NCBI GenBank assembly: GCA_005800405.1
Contig: SYFN01000170.1
Coordinates: forward strand, 1 to 22,070
Source of the DNA: Burkholderiales bacterium
GTDB taxonomy: Bacteria > Pseudomonadota > Gammaproteobacteria > Burkholderiales > Burkholderiaceae_D
Reading direction: 5' to 3'
Length of the DNA: 22,070 nt
The notes beneath the pieces were generated by a model. It was not told where the DNA came from, did no database searches, and saw only the letters and a list, made by a program, of their open reading frames with translations. The number at the start of each line of letters is the position of its first letter. The first letter of the stretch is position 1. A program made the position numbers and the translations under genes. Shown here piece by piece: positions 5,842 through 13,640 of the stretch.

Positions 5842-8043
5842 TCACAAACGAAACACCACAGCGGTGACATCGTCACGCCTCAGATTCGTACCCTGCCAGA
5901 AATCGAAGTCGGCTTTCATTGTCTTTGCAATTTCGGCCACAGAGGCATTCGCCTTGCTGGTGAGTACCGATTGCAGGCGGCGATAGCCATAACTGACCCG
6001 ACGATCATTGGGTCCGCCAATTTGGTCCGTGAATCCGTCCGTGATGATCACAAAAGTATCATCCTTACCATACGCAATCACTTGAATTTCAGGCCGATCA
6101 TCTTCGGTCAGTCGTTGCGAATAACCCAGACTGATACGAGCCGCTGGATGCCGCAGCACCTCGCCTGAACTTTTCAGTTGCCAAAGTTCCAGCTTTGCGC
6201 CCGCATATTCAAGTCGCTGCCGTTCAGGATCGATACGCACAATAGCGGCGTCGCAACCATCGTCACTCTCACTATCCGGCCTATCCTGATTCAACCCGGT
6301 ACGCACGTAGTGATCGAGTAACTGTAAAGCAGCGACGGGATCGTAATCTGTATCTGTCGCGTAAATTCGCTCAAGCGAATTGCTCACCAATAGTGACAGC
6401 ATCGCACCCGGCACACCATGTCCCGTACAGTCCGCGACAGCCAATACAAAAGGCCCTTCATGCTTCGATGAAGAGACCCACCATAAATCGCCGCCAATGG
6501 TATCTCGCGGCTCCCAGATCACATCAAAAGAGGCAAACCGTCCCTCAAGGCGCAAGGCACGGGGCAATTGTCCACGCTGGAGACGGCTTGCATAATTGAC
6601 CGAGCCCACCAGCATCTGATGGGCCTCATCAAGCTCTTTGTGCTGGGAAGCGAGCTCCGCAGTGCGCTCGGCAACTGTCGCTTCAAGTTTGCGATTCTGG
6701 CCCTCGATCAATTCCTGCTGCGCTTTTAGGTTGACCGCCAGCTGCTCCTGTAACCAGCGAGCACGACTGACCACTGCCAGCGCCATGATCAGCGCTTCGC
6801 AGCACAAGCCAATCGCCTGAGCCGTATTGGAATTTTGCATGAGTAAACCGAAACCTGAAGGCTCAAGCAACGAGAATGGCGAAGGCACACCGGCCAGCCC
6901 CAGAATAAAAATCGAGCGAAACGTCAGATAAGGCACGATTGCATACATGAAAAATTTAGCAACCTGCAAGCCCTGACGGTAACGGATGACTGCAACGGTA
7001 TAAAAAGAAACCAGCAGCAGCAAGGTGATCATACCCAGCGGGAGCCAGAGAATTTTTACCGATAAATCATGCGGCACAAATGACGTAAACAGATAATGAC
7101 CAAAATAGATTGCCACATATAGATAGACCGCTTTATGAAGTAGCGGGAAGTGCTCGCGGACATTGAGAAAGGCTGCTGCAAAAATTGCGTAACAGATGGC
7201 TTGAAGATAGCCAAAACTGACGAACAAGGGCCAGTAGATACTCTGATGTCCATAATTGATACCCTCGACATCCGCTACAAATTCGGACAACCTGGGACCC
7301 TCGGGCATGGAATTACTCAAGATCTGGCAGAAAGCAACCATAATCCAGACGCTGTAGGCGAGACTCGTACCGTCCTTGTTGTTAACGGCAGAAAATGATC
7401 CAAATACGACCAGCGCAAATAGAATACCCAGCAGCCCGCCCTCGAGATACAGGCCAAAGCGCCGCGTTTCGGAAAATTTCAGCTCATCGTAAAAGGTGAG
7501 ACTGAAACTTTTAGCAGGAAGATTGCTGTTCGCCTCCACCTGCGTGAGAATCAATACCTCTTCACCGGCGTGCAGCGTAAAGCGCGTGAACTGACTATCA
7601 ATCTGCCTTGAACCAGGAGCGAATGGATTGTTATCTGCCAGCCGGTTGTGGCTCGCGTAAAAAACACCCGAAATTTTCAATGACTCGATGCGGCCATCGG
7701 CACGGATCAAATGACTGCGAATGGTTTCCCAGCCCGATGGATCGATCCGTACAACCAGGGCTTCGGAAAGGCGGCTTCTGATTTTCTGCGCAACCCAATA
7801 GCGACGACCGGATTTGATTTGCTGAATATCCGCAGGAGGTCTGAATGCTGCTGGCGATCCCATGATCTGATGAACATCTTGAAGACCATTGGCATCCTCC
7901 AGCACGCGCAGATTCAGCTTGTCGCTGAAGATGACTGGTGTTTCATGACCAAGCTCATACGCCGGGAGGTCGTCGAAGGCAAGTGCAGCCGACTGGTAGC
8001 CAAGAGTGAGCAGGCTGAGCCAAAGATAAATTATTGTTTTCAT
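5842..8043 (-). CDS. 7TMR-DISM sensor fused to SpoIIE-type PP2C serine/threonine phosphatase
   Basis: A 733-residue inner-membrane signalling protein. Order: signal peptide (1-22); periplasmic 7TMR-DISM extracellular domain, a jelly-roll carbohydrate-binding-like fold (about 30-190); seven transmembrane helices (about 197-425); a coiled coil (about 430-480); and a cytoplasmic SpoIIE/PP2C domain (about 485-733). Phosphatase motifs are intact: DTIGGDLWW (Asp514, Asp519), ADCTGHGVPGAM (Asp538), IITDGFTD (Asp669) and RRDDVT (Asp724/725). The NYASRLQRGQLP segment after the coil is typical of SiaA/HsbR-like phosphatases. Such proteins dephosphorylate an anti-sigma-antagonist-like partner or SiaC-type protein in response to an outside signal. 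No such partner, kinase (SiaB-like) or diguanylate cyclase is next to it, so its target is elsewhere. AGAGGA precedes the ATG by seven bases. A 15-bp palindrome lies 22 bp upstream. Confidence 0.92.
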   Translation of the reverse strand: MKTIIYLWLSLLTLGYQSAALAFDDLPAYELGHETPVIFSDKLNLRVLEDANGLQDVHQIMGSPAAFRPPADIQQIKSGRRYWVAQKIRSRLSEALVVRIDPSGWETIRSHLIRADGRIESLKISGVFYASHNRLADNNPFAPGSRQIDSQFTRFTLHAGEEVLILTQVEANSNLPAKSFSLTFYDELKFSETRRFGLYLEGGLLGILFALVVFGSFSAVNNKDGTSLAYSVWIMVAFCQILSNSMPEGPRLSEFVADVEGINYGHQSIYWPLFVSFGYLQAICYAIFAAAFLNVREHFPLLHKAVYLYVAIYFGHYLFTSFVPHDLSVKILWLPLGMITLLLLVSFYTVAVIRYRQGLQVAKFFMYAIVPYLTFRSIFILGLAGVPSPFSLLEPSGFGLLMQNSNTAQAIGLCCEALIMALAVVSRARWLQEQLAVNLKAQQELIEGQNRKLEATVAERTAELASQHKELDEAHQMLVGSVNYASRLQRGQLPRALRLEGRFASFDVIWEPRDTIGGDLWWVSSSKHEGPFVLAVADCTGHGVPGAMLSLLVSNSLERIYATDTDYDPVAALQLLDHYVRTGLNQDRPDSESDDGCDAAIVRIDPERQRLEYAGAKLELWQLKSSGEVLRHPAARISLGYSQRLTEDDRPEIQVIAYGKDDTFVIITDGFTDQIGGPNDRRVSYGYRRLQSVLTSKANASVAEIAKTMKADFDFWQGTNLRRDDVTAVVFRL

Positions 8044-8064
8044 TATGTATCCTCTCTACTGCTG

Positions 8065-8079
8065 GCGATACTGTATCGC
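8065..8079. promoter_or_regulatory. 15-bp palindrome upstream of the PP2C gene, operator candidate
   Basis: GCGATACTGTATCGC is a perfect 7-bp inverted repeat around a single central base. It lies 22 bp upstream of the PP2C start codon on the minus strand, where a repressor site or a 5'-leader hairpin would act. Compact symmetry with a one-base centre fits a dimeric DNA-binding protein better than an RNA hairpin. No regulator gene is adjacent. Confidence 0.4.
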
Positions 8080-8133
8080 AAAGCCGGACCAACACTGCGA
8101 AATTAAGGCAGTTTGAGGAGCACAGCAAGCGCT

Positions 8134-8159
8134 AAAAACCCGAAAAGCTTGGCCGGTTT
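8134..8159 (-). terminator. Possible intrinsic terminator after the alpha/beta hydrolase gene
   Basis: Read on the minus strand, a short stem AAACC (8159-8155) with GGTTT (8140-8136) is followed by T residues (down to 8134). The loop contains an AAGCTT palindrome. It lies about 100 bases after the hydrolase stop. The stem is short, so this is a weak call. The rest of the 8044-8260 gap holds an A/T-rich run near 8190-8210 and the promoter region of the PP2C gene. Confidence 0.3.
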
Positions 8160-8260
8160 AACACTGGGGGAGACTCCACGAGCGAGAGTTGTAAAAAAAA
8201 TTAAAACCTAATCAAGGCAGCCTCGGACCGGACAAGGCGAAATCGGGCGCATGAGGCATC

Positions 8261-9199
8261 TCAGTCTTCGCTGACTTTCTCGGCCTCCTCGCTGTTCAGC
8301 AGAAAGGATTCCAGATCATGGTTGAATTGATCTGCCTTATCGACAAACAAGGCGTGACCTGCCTCGCTATAAATTGTCGTTTGCCCCCGGGGATGCTTGT
8401 CCACAAACCGCTGCGATTGTTCAATGTATCGCGGTGTAACCGCATACCAAATCGGTCGGTTCGTGGCATAAATAGCGTCACGATAGTATTCACGCTCGTA
8501 GGGCTTAGTCAGTATATCAAAGGCATCGGATGGATTTTTTGCCAACCGCAGGCCAGACTTCTCGACTATGTCGATAAAGTCAGTATCTGGTTTCGTTTTG
8601 AATATCGTGCGAGCAAATTCCTTGATGTATTTGGTGAATTGCACCTGCGTCATTTTTGAGCGCTTGTTCCTGCGCCCCTTCGGCGGGTCTCCCTCGCCTA
8701 TCGAGTTATCAATCAACACCAAGGCCATCAAGCCGTACTGCCCAAAGCGTGTGAGGTAATCCAGAGATTCCATCACGCCGAGCGACCAGCCCAGCAAAAC
8801 AAAGCGATTGGATTTTAGGTGGGCGATGAATTCCTTGATATCGCGCGCGCGCAGCTCTGCCAGACGCGGACCACAATATATATCGGAAGTACCTTGTGAC
8901 CTGGGATTGAGTGCATGCACACGGTATTTCTTCGAAAAATATTCCAGCTGAGACTGAAAAATCTGGGCGGGCATAAGCCAACCCGGAATAAAAATCAGAT
9001 CAATGTCGCCGGACCCACCGGTCACATAGCTGAGATGGACCCGATCAGACGTCATGAAAGATTTCTCCTTGAGATTGTCAGATAAGGGGGCGGCGATCCC
9101 AGTTTGCTGGTATATGAACAGGACGAAGAAAAAGAATCCGACAAGACGACGGATGGACGCTGATTCGATGCGATCGGTATCTAGCTGGCTGACGCTCAA
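8261..9199 (-). CDS. Membrane-anchored alpha/beta hydrolase
   Basis: A 312-residue protein with one hydrophobic segment (about 19-36, GFFFFVLFIYQQTGIAA), acting as an N-terminal anchor or uncleaved signal, followed by an alpha/beta-hydrolase domain (about 50-302). The oxyanion region is FIPGW, the nucleophile elbow is LGWSLG (Ser139), and the catalytic His282 is in EAGHALF. The usual acid after strand 7 is not obvious (sequence AVTPRYIEQ). Asp164 in VLIDNS after strand 6 could serve instead. The substrate is unknown; esterase, lipase and related activities are all possible. I chose a TTG start at 9199 because AAGG stands seven bases upstream and no better ATG precedes the anchor. The gene follows the SGNH gene on the same strand after 99 bp, with an inverted repeat between, so it may be a separate unit. 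Confidence 0.85.
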   Translation of the reverse strand: MSVSQLDTDRIESASIRRLVGFFFFVLFIYQQTGIAAPLSDNLKEKSFMTSDRVHLSYVTGGSGDIDLIFIPGWLMPAQIFQSQLEYFSKKYRVHALNPRSQGTSDIYCGPRLAELRARDIKEFIAHLKSNRFVLLGWSLGVMESLDYLTRFGQYGLMALVLIDNSIGEGDPPKGRRNKRSKMTQVQFTKYIKEFARTIFKTKPDTDFIDIVEKSGLRLAKNPSDAFDILTKPYEREYYRDAIYATNRPIWYAVTPRYIEQSQRFVDKHPRGQTTIYSEAGHALFVDKADQFNHDLESFLLNSEEAEKVSED

Positions 9200-9230
9200 T
9201 TTCCTACCTTAGGTCATGACGGTCTCAATC

Positions 9231-9251
9231 CCGGGCAGTTTTGCAGCCCGG
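9231..9251. terminator. GC-rich inverted repeat between SGNH and alpha/beta hydrolase genes
   Basis: CCGGGC (9231-9236) and GCCCGG (9246-9251) form a 6-bp GC-only stem with a nine-base loop. It sits in the 99-bp gap after the SGNH gene and just upstream of the hydrolase ribosome binding site. No T-run follows on the minus strand, so it may be a pause site, an attenuator or an operator rather than a classical terminator. A second GC-rich block (9269-9284) can also fold. Confidence 0.3.
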
Positions 9252-9298
9252 ACAATCCGATCATACATGGCGGCTGGCCCGCCGGGCTTTTACACACG

Positions 9299-10816
9299 CT
9301 AGTGCGCTTTGCTACTCCAGAGCTCCAGCCATGTCACGAATCGTCTGGACATTTCGCGATAGCCCGCAGGCGTTAGGTGAATCAGATCATTGGACATCCA
9401 GGGTGGTGATCGCTTCATCAAAGCATAAGCGCCGCCCATCTCGCGCATTACCAACGACATATCCCACACCGTACATTGATACTCATCACCCAATTCTCGC
9501 TGGATTACAGCCGCTTGCGCGTGCCGCTGAGGAAAAGTCTGCAGATCGTAATGGGTGGTGAGTTGTGTCTTGTTGACGTTTTTACTTTTACCGGCTTTGA
9601 CTTTGACCACCTTCTTGACGTAGAACCGCGTCGCACGATCCCCTGGCGTTATCAGAATGCATGCGGCCTGCGGCAATGCGGCACGAATGGCAATCAAGGT
9701 CTGACGGTAATCCTGGCGATAACGCTCGGGATTCCAGTGTTCACCGGTCACGTCATTGGTCCCGTAGGCGAGTATCACTGCATCGTAGGGTCGCTCGGAC
9801 ACCGCCGCCCTGAGAAGTTCGGGCTCAATACTGCGCCAGTAATTGCCGGCAGCACCCGCAATACCAAAATTATCCAATACCGCACCCTGATGGTCCTCGG
9901 CAAAGAGACCGAGCAGTGTCACGCTTTTCGCTTCAGTTACGCGCAACTCGATACGGGACAGCGGCATGATTGCCTTGACCTCGACGGCTCCGATCGCCCG
10001 CGGGCCCTCGGTGTCGAGCGTGCCAAGGTTTTCACCATCGACAATCAATTCGAAGGTACCGCCTTCGGGTTGCCGCAAGAAATGTACCACCACGTGCTGG
10101 GCCCGGTATGTCGCGCGGGTGGATCGCAGATCAATTTCGAGAGACGAATGGGGCTTATTGGCTGTCATTGTGTAAAGGCCTAAACCAGCGTTCATTTTCG
10201 TCGAGCCAACCATTCTTGGTGGCAGTTCTTCGCGCCATTCACCTGTTCGACAAAAAGCACGCACGGGTAAATTCAATCCCGGGCGGCCATAGAGCAAATT
10301 GATATGACCAGCACCACCGACGCCATAGCGATCTTGCAGTGCCTGTCGTAATTCAGCGGTAAAAAATTCAGCCACCATGTGACTGCCACCCCAGATCCCG
10401 ACGCGCGCGATACGATCGTGTGACGCCGAAGACAATGCGGCATGGAATTTTTTTATCCATACCGATGTTGGGAGGTTGCAGCGTAATTCTTCAGCCCTGG
10501 GTGGCGCAAGCGCTTTTTTAAGCATCTCCGCTTCCTCTGCTTCACTCAGTGACATGATCTCTTCTTCCATACCTGCAGGTACCGAATCGTGTTTTTGGTG
10601 ATTATCTCGGGAACTTGTGGGGCGACGCTCTGGGGATTTTTGTTTTTGTGATGTCACACAACGTAGCAAATCCATCTCCCGTCCCCCAGCAACGTTAAAT
10701 ATCTGATGCGAGCTTCCCATCGTCGTCTCGCCAGACGCGGGCTCGGCAGCTGTGACGATGGCTGGCACCAGCGCCAGCCACAGAGATGACACGCCCAGAG
10801 TTGTTTTCATCCTCAC
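9299..10816 (-). CDS. Periplasmic SGNH/GDSL-type hydrolase (paralogue of the 18660-20207 gene)
   Basis: A 505-residue exported protein: signal peptide (1-23, ending VTAA-EP), an acidic linker (about 80-110), then an SGNH hydrolase core split by a beta-rich insert. Block I is RVGIWGGSH (Ser145; the usual GDS reads GGS), block III is YGTND (351-355), and block V is DLIH (Asp477, His480). Residues 225-310 form a predicted beta sandwich. After ITPGDR comes a Lys-rich loop (about 396-419). SGNH enzymes of this layout deacylate or transfer acyl groups on polysaccharides. It shares the domain plan, four cysteine positions and the AGxNLPxR-like segment with the plus-strand gene at 18660. The start codon GTG overlaps the preceding gene's TGA by four bases (GTGA), indicating translational coupling; ATG 10810 is an alternative start. 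It is the last gene of the MBOAT unit. Confidence 0.88.
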   Translation of the reverse strand: MRMKTTLGVSSLWLALVPAIVTAAEPASGETTMGSSHQIFNVAGGREMDLLRCVTSQKQKSPERRPTSSRDNHQKHDSVPAGMEEEIMSLSEAEEAEMLKKALAPPRAEELRCNLPTSVWIKKFHAALSSASHDRIARVGIWGGSHMVAEFFTAELRQALQDRYGVGGAGHINLLYGRPGLNLPVRAFCRTGEWREELPPRMVGSTKMNAGLGLYTMTANKPHSSLEIDLRSTRATYRAQHVVVHFLRQPEGGTFELIVDGENLGTLDTEGPRAIGAVEVKAIMPLSRIELRVTEAKSVTLLGLFAEDHQGAVLDNFGIAGAAGNYWRSIEPELLRAAVSERPYDAVILAYGTNDVTGEHWNPERYRQDYRQTLIAIRAALPQAACILITPGDRATRFYVKKVVKVKAGKSKNVNKTQLTTHYDLQTFPQRHAQAAVIQRELGDEYQCTVWDMSLVMREMGGAYALMKRSPPWMSNDLIHLTPAGYREMSRRFVTWLELWSSKAH

Positions 10817-12228
10817 TGCCCCGCCTCAAACCGCTGTTGACTCTGAAGCAGCGCATCGGAGAAAGCATTTCCGATACGTTGCAGCCCTCGCTCAGTCAGA
10901 TGATTGAGGTCGGTCCAGGCCAGGCCTTGCGAGAGCCATCGCGCGAACGAATCGCGACCGCCCATGAATTGCCATGTGTCCCAGAACGCACATCCGTTAT
11001 CCAAACTGACCTGGCGCTGATACGTCACCATACGCTCAAGTAGCGGGCGCGAGGTGACTCGGCCATCGTCGTTGAGCATGCCTTGATCCAGCGGACTCAT
11101 CACCAGGCACGCCGCTTTGGGGGCGCCCTGACGCAATACATTGAGCGCTGCAGCGAAGCCTTCTTTGTAGATGCGTCCTTCCGGCGTCATCAAACCACCA
11201 TGGTTGGTTTCATTCCCACCCAACATGATGACGATCAAGTCTGGATTACGAGCAGCGGTTTGCTCGGCAAGATGCACCGGATCGAAGTGTCGTATGGAGC
11301 CACTGGCAATACCGACCACTGCGGCCGTTTCCCAGGTGATACCGCGCGCCGCTTCTATAACAGCACCATAGACTTCAAGATTCGGCTCGGTCACCGTAAT
11401 CGTCACCCGCTTCACGGGATCTGTGCCCTCAATAATCCATTGATCGAAAGCCTGATGCTCGACGCGCTTGACGGAGTCAATCTTCTTGCCATTGATTTCG
11501 AATACAGGTTTTTCGTCGCACCGGGATTTTTGTGTATACAACTCGACATGCTCACCCATGGATAACTTGGGCGTGGGAGGCGAAACAAGGATCTGACTTT
11601 TGCCATTCGGTTTTGCCACGACGCCACCGAGTCCGTAGCGGCCACTGTTACCGCCAAAAAGAATAGTTTGCACATTCCAGTCACCCGTTCGATCGACCCT
11701 CACGTCATCGCGGCGCATCCAGCGTGGATCCATGCTAGCGACAAAAAATCCCGGACCGCCGTTACCGAACCTTGCTTGCATACGAGCGCGCACAGTTTTG
11801 GCAATGCCATCGCCTGCCAGTGTGGAATCACCGTAGTGAAGCACCCTGACAGGGCCCTGCGTGCGCTCTTTGAGTACTCGGAAAAATTTTGTCAGATGCG
11901 CTTCGCCATATAAATGTGAAACGTCAGTGTTTTTTATTGCTGATACGGCAGCGACAGCTGCCTTGTCAGCGCCAACTTCCTCTGAAGAGTTGCCGTGAGG
12001 CGGCTCACAGGCGGTCTGCGCTTGCAACTTTGGGGCTTCGGGAACAGATTTCTGTCCGGTCGCTGCGGATCGGTTGTCCGGCTGCAGCCAGAACACCGGG
12101 CCCAAGGCACGCGTCGGTCGGAATGACTCCATGTCAGCGATGTAGTAGCTAGGCAGTACTGTTACCAGACCCACGGCCATGATCGCCAGCACATGGACGG
12201 AGGGAGTCAGTCGGTCATTTGCAAGCAT
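10813..12228 (-). CDS. Membrane-anchored periplasmic SGNH/GDSL-type hydrolase
   Basis: A 471-residue protein with a single N-terminal hydrophobic segment (about 11-30) that may remain as an anchor. A Ser/Ala/Pro-rich linker follows (about 45-100), then an SGNH core. Block I is VLHYGDSTLAGD (Ser135), block III is MLGGNETN (337-342), and block V is DLNH (Asp440, His443), so the catalytic set is complete. A beta-rich insert (about 185-295) sits between blocks I and III, as in the neighbouring gene. The segments AACLVMSPLDQG and GCAFWD match AACILITPGDR and QCTVWD of the 9299 gene, showing common origin. The start ATG 12228 lies two bases after the MBOAT stop, with AGGA upstream. MBOAT plus SGNH partners are the usual arrangement for O-acetylating exported polysaccharide (alginate- or cellulose-type systems), which is the likely role. 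Confidence 0.88.
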   Translation of the reverse strand: MLANDRLTPSVHVLAIMAVGLVTVLPSYYIADMESFRPTRALGPVFWLQPDNRSAATGQKSVPEAPKLQAQTACEPPHGNSSEEVGADKAAVAAVSAIKNTDVSHLYGEAHLTKFFRVLKERTQGPVRVLHYGDSTLAGDGIAKTVRARMQARFGNGGPGFFVASMDPRWMRRDDVRVDRTGDWNVQTILFGGNSGRYGLGGVVAKPNGKSQILVSPPTPKLSMGEHVELYTQKSRCDEKPVFEINGKKIDSVKRVEHQAFDQWIIEGTDPVKRVTITVTEPNLEVYGAVIEAARGITWETAAVVGIASGSIRHFDPVHLAEQTAARNPDLIVIMLGGNETNHGGLMTPEGRIYKEGFAAALNVLRQGAPKAACLVMSPLDQGMLNDDGRVTSRPLLERMVTYQRQVSLDNGCAFWDTWQFMGGRDSFARWLSQGLAWTDLNHLTERGLQRIGNAFSDALLQSQQRFEAGQ

Positions 12229-12230
12229 CG

Positions 12231-13628
12231 TCAGAAATTCCTGTAAATGAAATTCAGTGCCTGTCCACCGGACAGATAAGCACCTGTCAACAAGACCACA
12301 CCAAAAATAACGCCCTGAGTGAAAGAATGTTGGCGCTTGAACGCTGTACGTGTCGCCTCCGTTACCCATGCAGGCGCAAAGCAGGAAAAAATACCGGCGA
12401 TCAGACAAACCCAGAACATAATTGCAAAGCGCGGTGACCCCGACAACTCCGATTCAAACATATAAACCGCAAAAACTGCGGCATCATCCAGCGTCGGCGT
12501 CTTGAACAAAATCCGGGCAACGACAACAAAACTGAACGTCACCAACCAACCGGAAATCTGTATGAACGTTTCATGCTTTACTGACCACGCCTGCCATCTA
12601 CGCTGAAAGCGTAGCCAGCGATTCAGACAGACGGCCGTGCCATGCAGCAGGCCGTACAACAGAAAATTGAGCTTGACCCCATGCCATACTGCCAACAGCA
12701 AAATCGCAATCATCACATTGCGATAAATCTTCCATCGCTCGACTCTGCCACTACCCATAGGGTAATACACGTATTGGGTAACCCAGGCAGAGAGACTCAT
12801 ATGCCAGCGACGCCAGTATTCTGCAATCGATGAGGCGTGATAAGGACGATTGAAATTTTCGGGCAGGCGCAGGCCTAGAAGGCGGGCAGAACCAATGACA
12901 ACGTCGGTATAACCCGAGAAATCCAGATAGATCTGGAAAGTATAAGCCAGCAACGCGATCTGAATTTCCAGCGACGAAAAGCTGGCCGGATCCGTGAATA
13001 TGGGATCGACGCCCGCTTTGGCAATGACATCCGACAAAATGAGCTTCTTCACCAGCCCGCGGAGGATGCGCTACAATCCCTCACGGGTATCGTCGCTGCT
13101 CACCTCATGCCGTTGAACGAGCTGATTGACGAAATCCGAGGCCCGCAATATCGGTCCCGCGGCCAGATGCGGAAAAAAGGTCATGTAGACCGCATAGTAT
13201 GGCCAGGCGCTGGTATCCAACTGTCGACGGTAGCGATCGAAGGTGTAGCTTACCGCCTGAAAGGTCATGACCGATAAGCCGAGCGGCGGAAGCCATCCGG
13301 TAAGACCCTGCGCCTCCAGCCAGGCGGGATCAACCAATCCCCACACATCTGCCTTGATGAATTTGTGCAGCAGCAGCGGACTAATTTCCAGTGCAATCAA
13401 TAAGCCCAAGGCTCTCCGATTCCCTGGGTAGTGGCGCTCAATCAGCAGCACACCCCACCAGGTCACGACCAGCAGTACCAGAATCAGAATGAAGTGAGCC
13501 CAACCATCCGACCACAATGTGATGGCACCACCTAGCAGCAACAGACACAGGCGTGTGATCTGAGATTGGCTGAGCAGATAGAGTGCAACCAGTATCGGCA
13601 GTGCCAGCAGGTAATTAGAGGAAACCAA
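12231..13628 (-). pseudogene. MBOAT-family O-acyltransferase (AlgI-like), interrupted by an in-frame amber codon
   Basis: One reading frame of about 465 codons encodes a full AlgI-like membrane-bound O-acyltransferase, but a TAG at 13073-13071 splits it. The N-terminal part (184 codons, TTG start MVSSNYLLAL) runs through FFPHLAAGPILRASDFVNQL. The frame then continues after TAG with RILRGLVKKLILSDV, QIYLDFSGYTDVVIGSARLLG, ENFNRPY, EYWRRWHMSLSAWV and AVWHG, the last carrying the family's active-site His. Around the stop, EGL-TAG-RILRGLVKK lines up with EGCTRFMQGFVKK of AlgI, so only one codon is affected. CAG (Gln) or AAG (Lys) to TAG are plausible origins. The family moves acyl groups across the inner membrane to periplasmic acceptors. 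Both halves are otherwise intact and no frameshift is needed, so decay is recent, or the stop is a sequencing error or is suppressed. It lies 12 bp after the frameshifted gene and 2 bp before the SGNH gene. Confidence 0.85.
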
Positions 13629-13640
13629 ACCGTGCGGGCC

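Noticed and set aside
12229..12408. Upstream extension of the SGNH gene (10813-12228) by 60 codons
   Set aside because: It would run deep into the MBOAT coding sequence, whose frame is clearly genuine. ATG 12228, two bases after the MBOAT stop and ahead of a hydrophobic anchor, is the natural start.
13071..13073. Genome-wide recoding of TAG as a sense codon
   Set aside because: The 300-782 gene ends in TAG with a second gene starting 13 bp later, so TAG works as an ordinary stop in this window.
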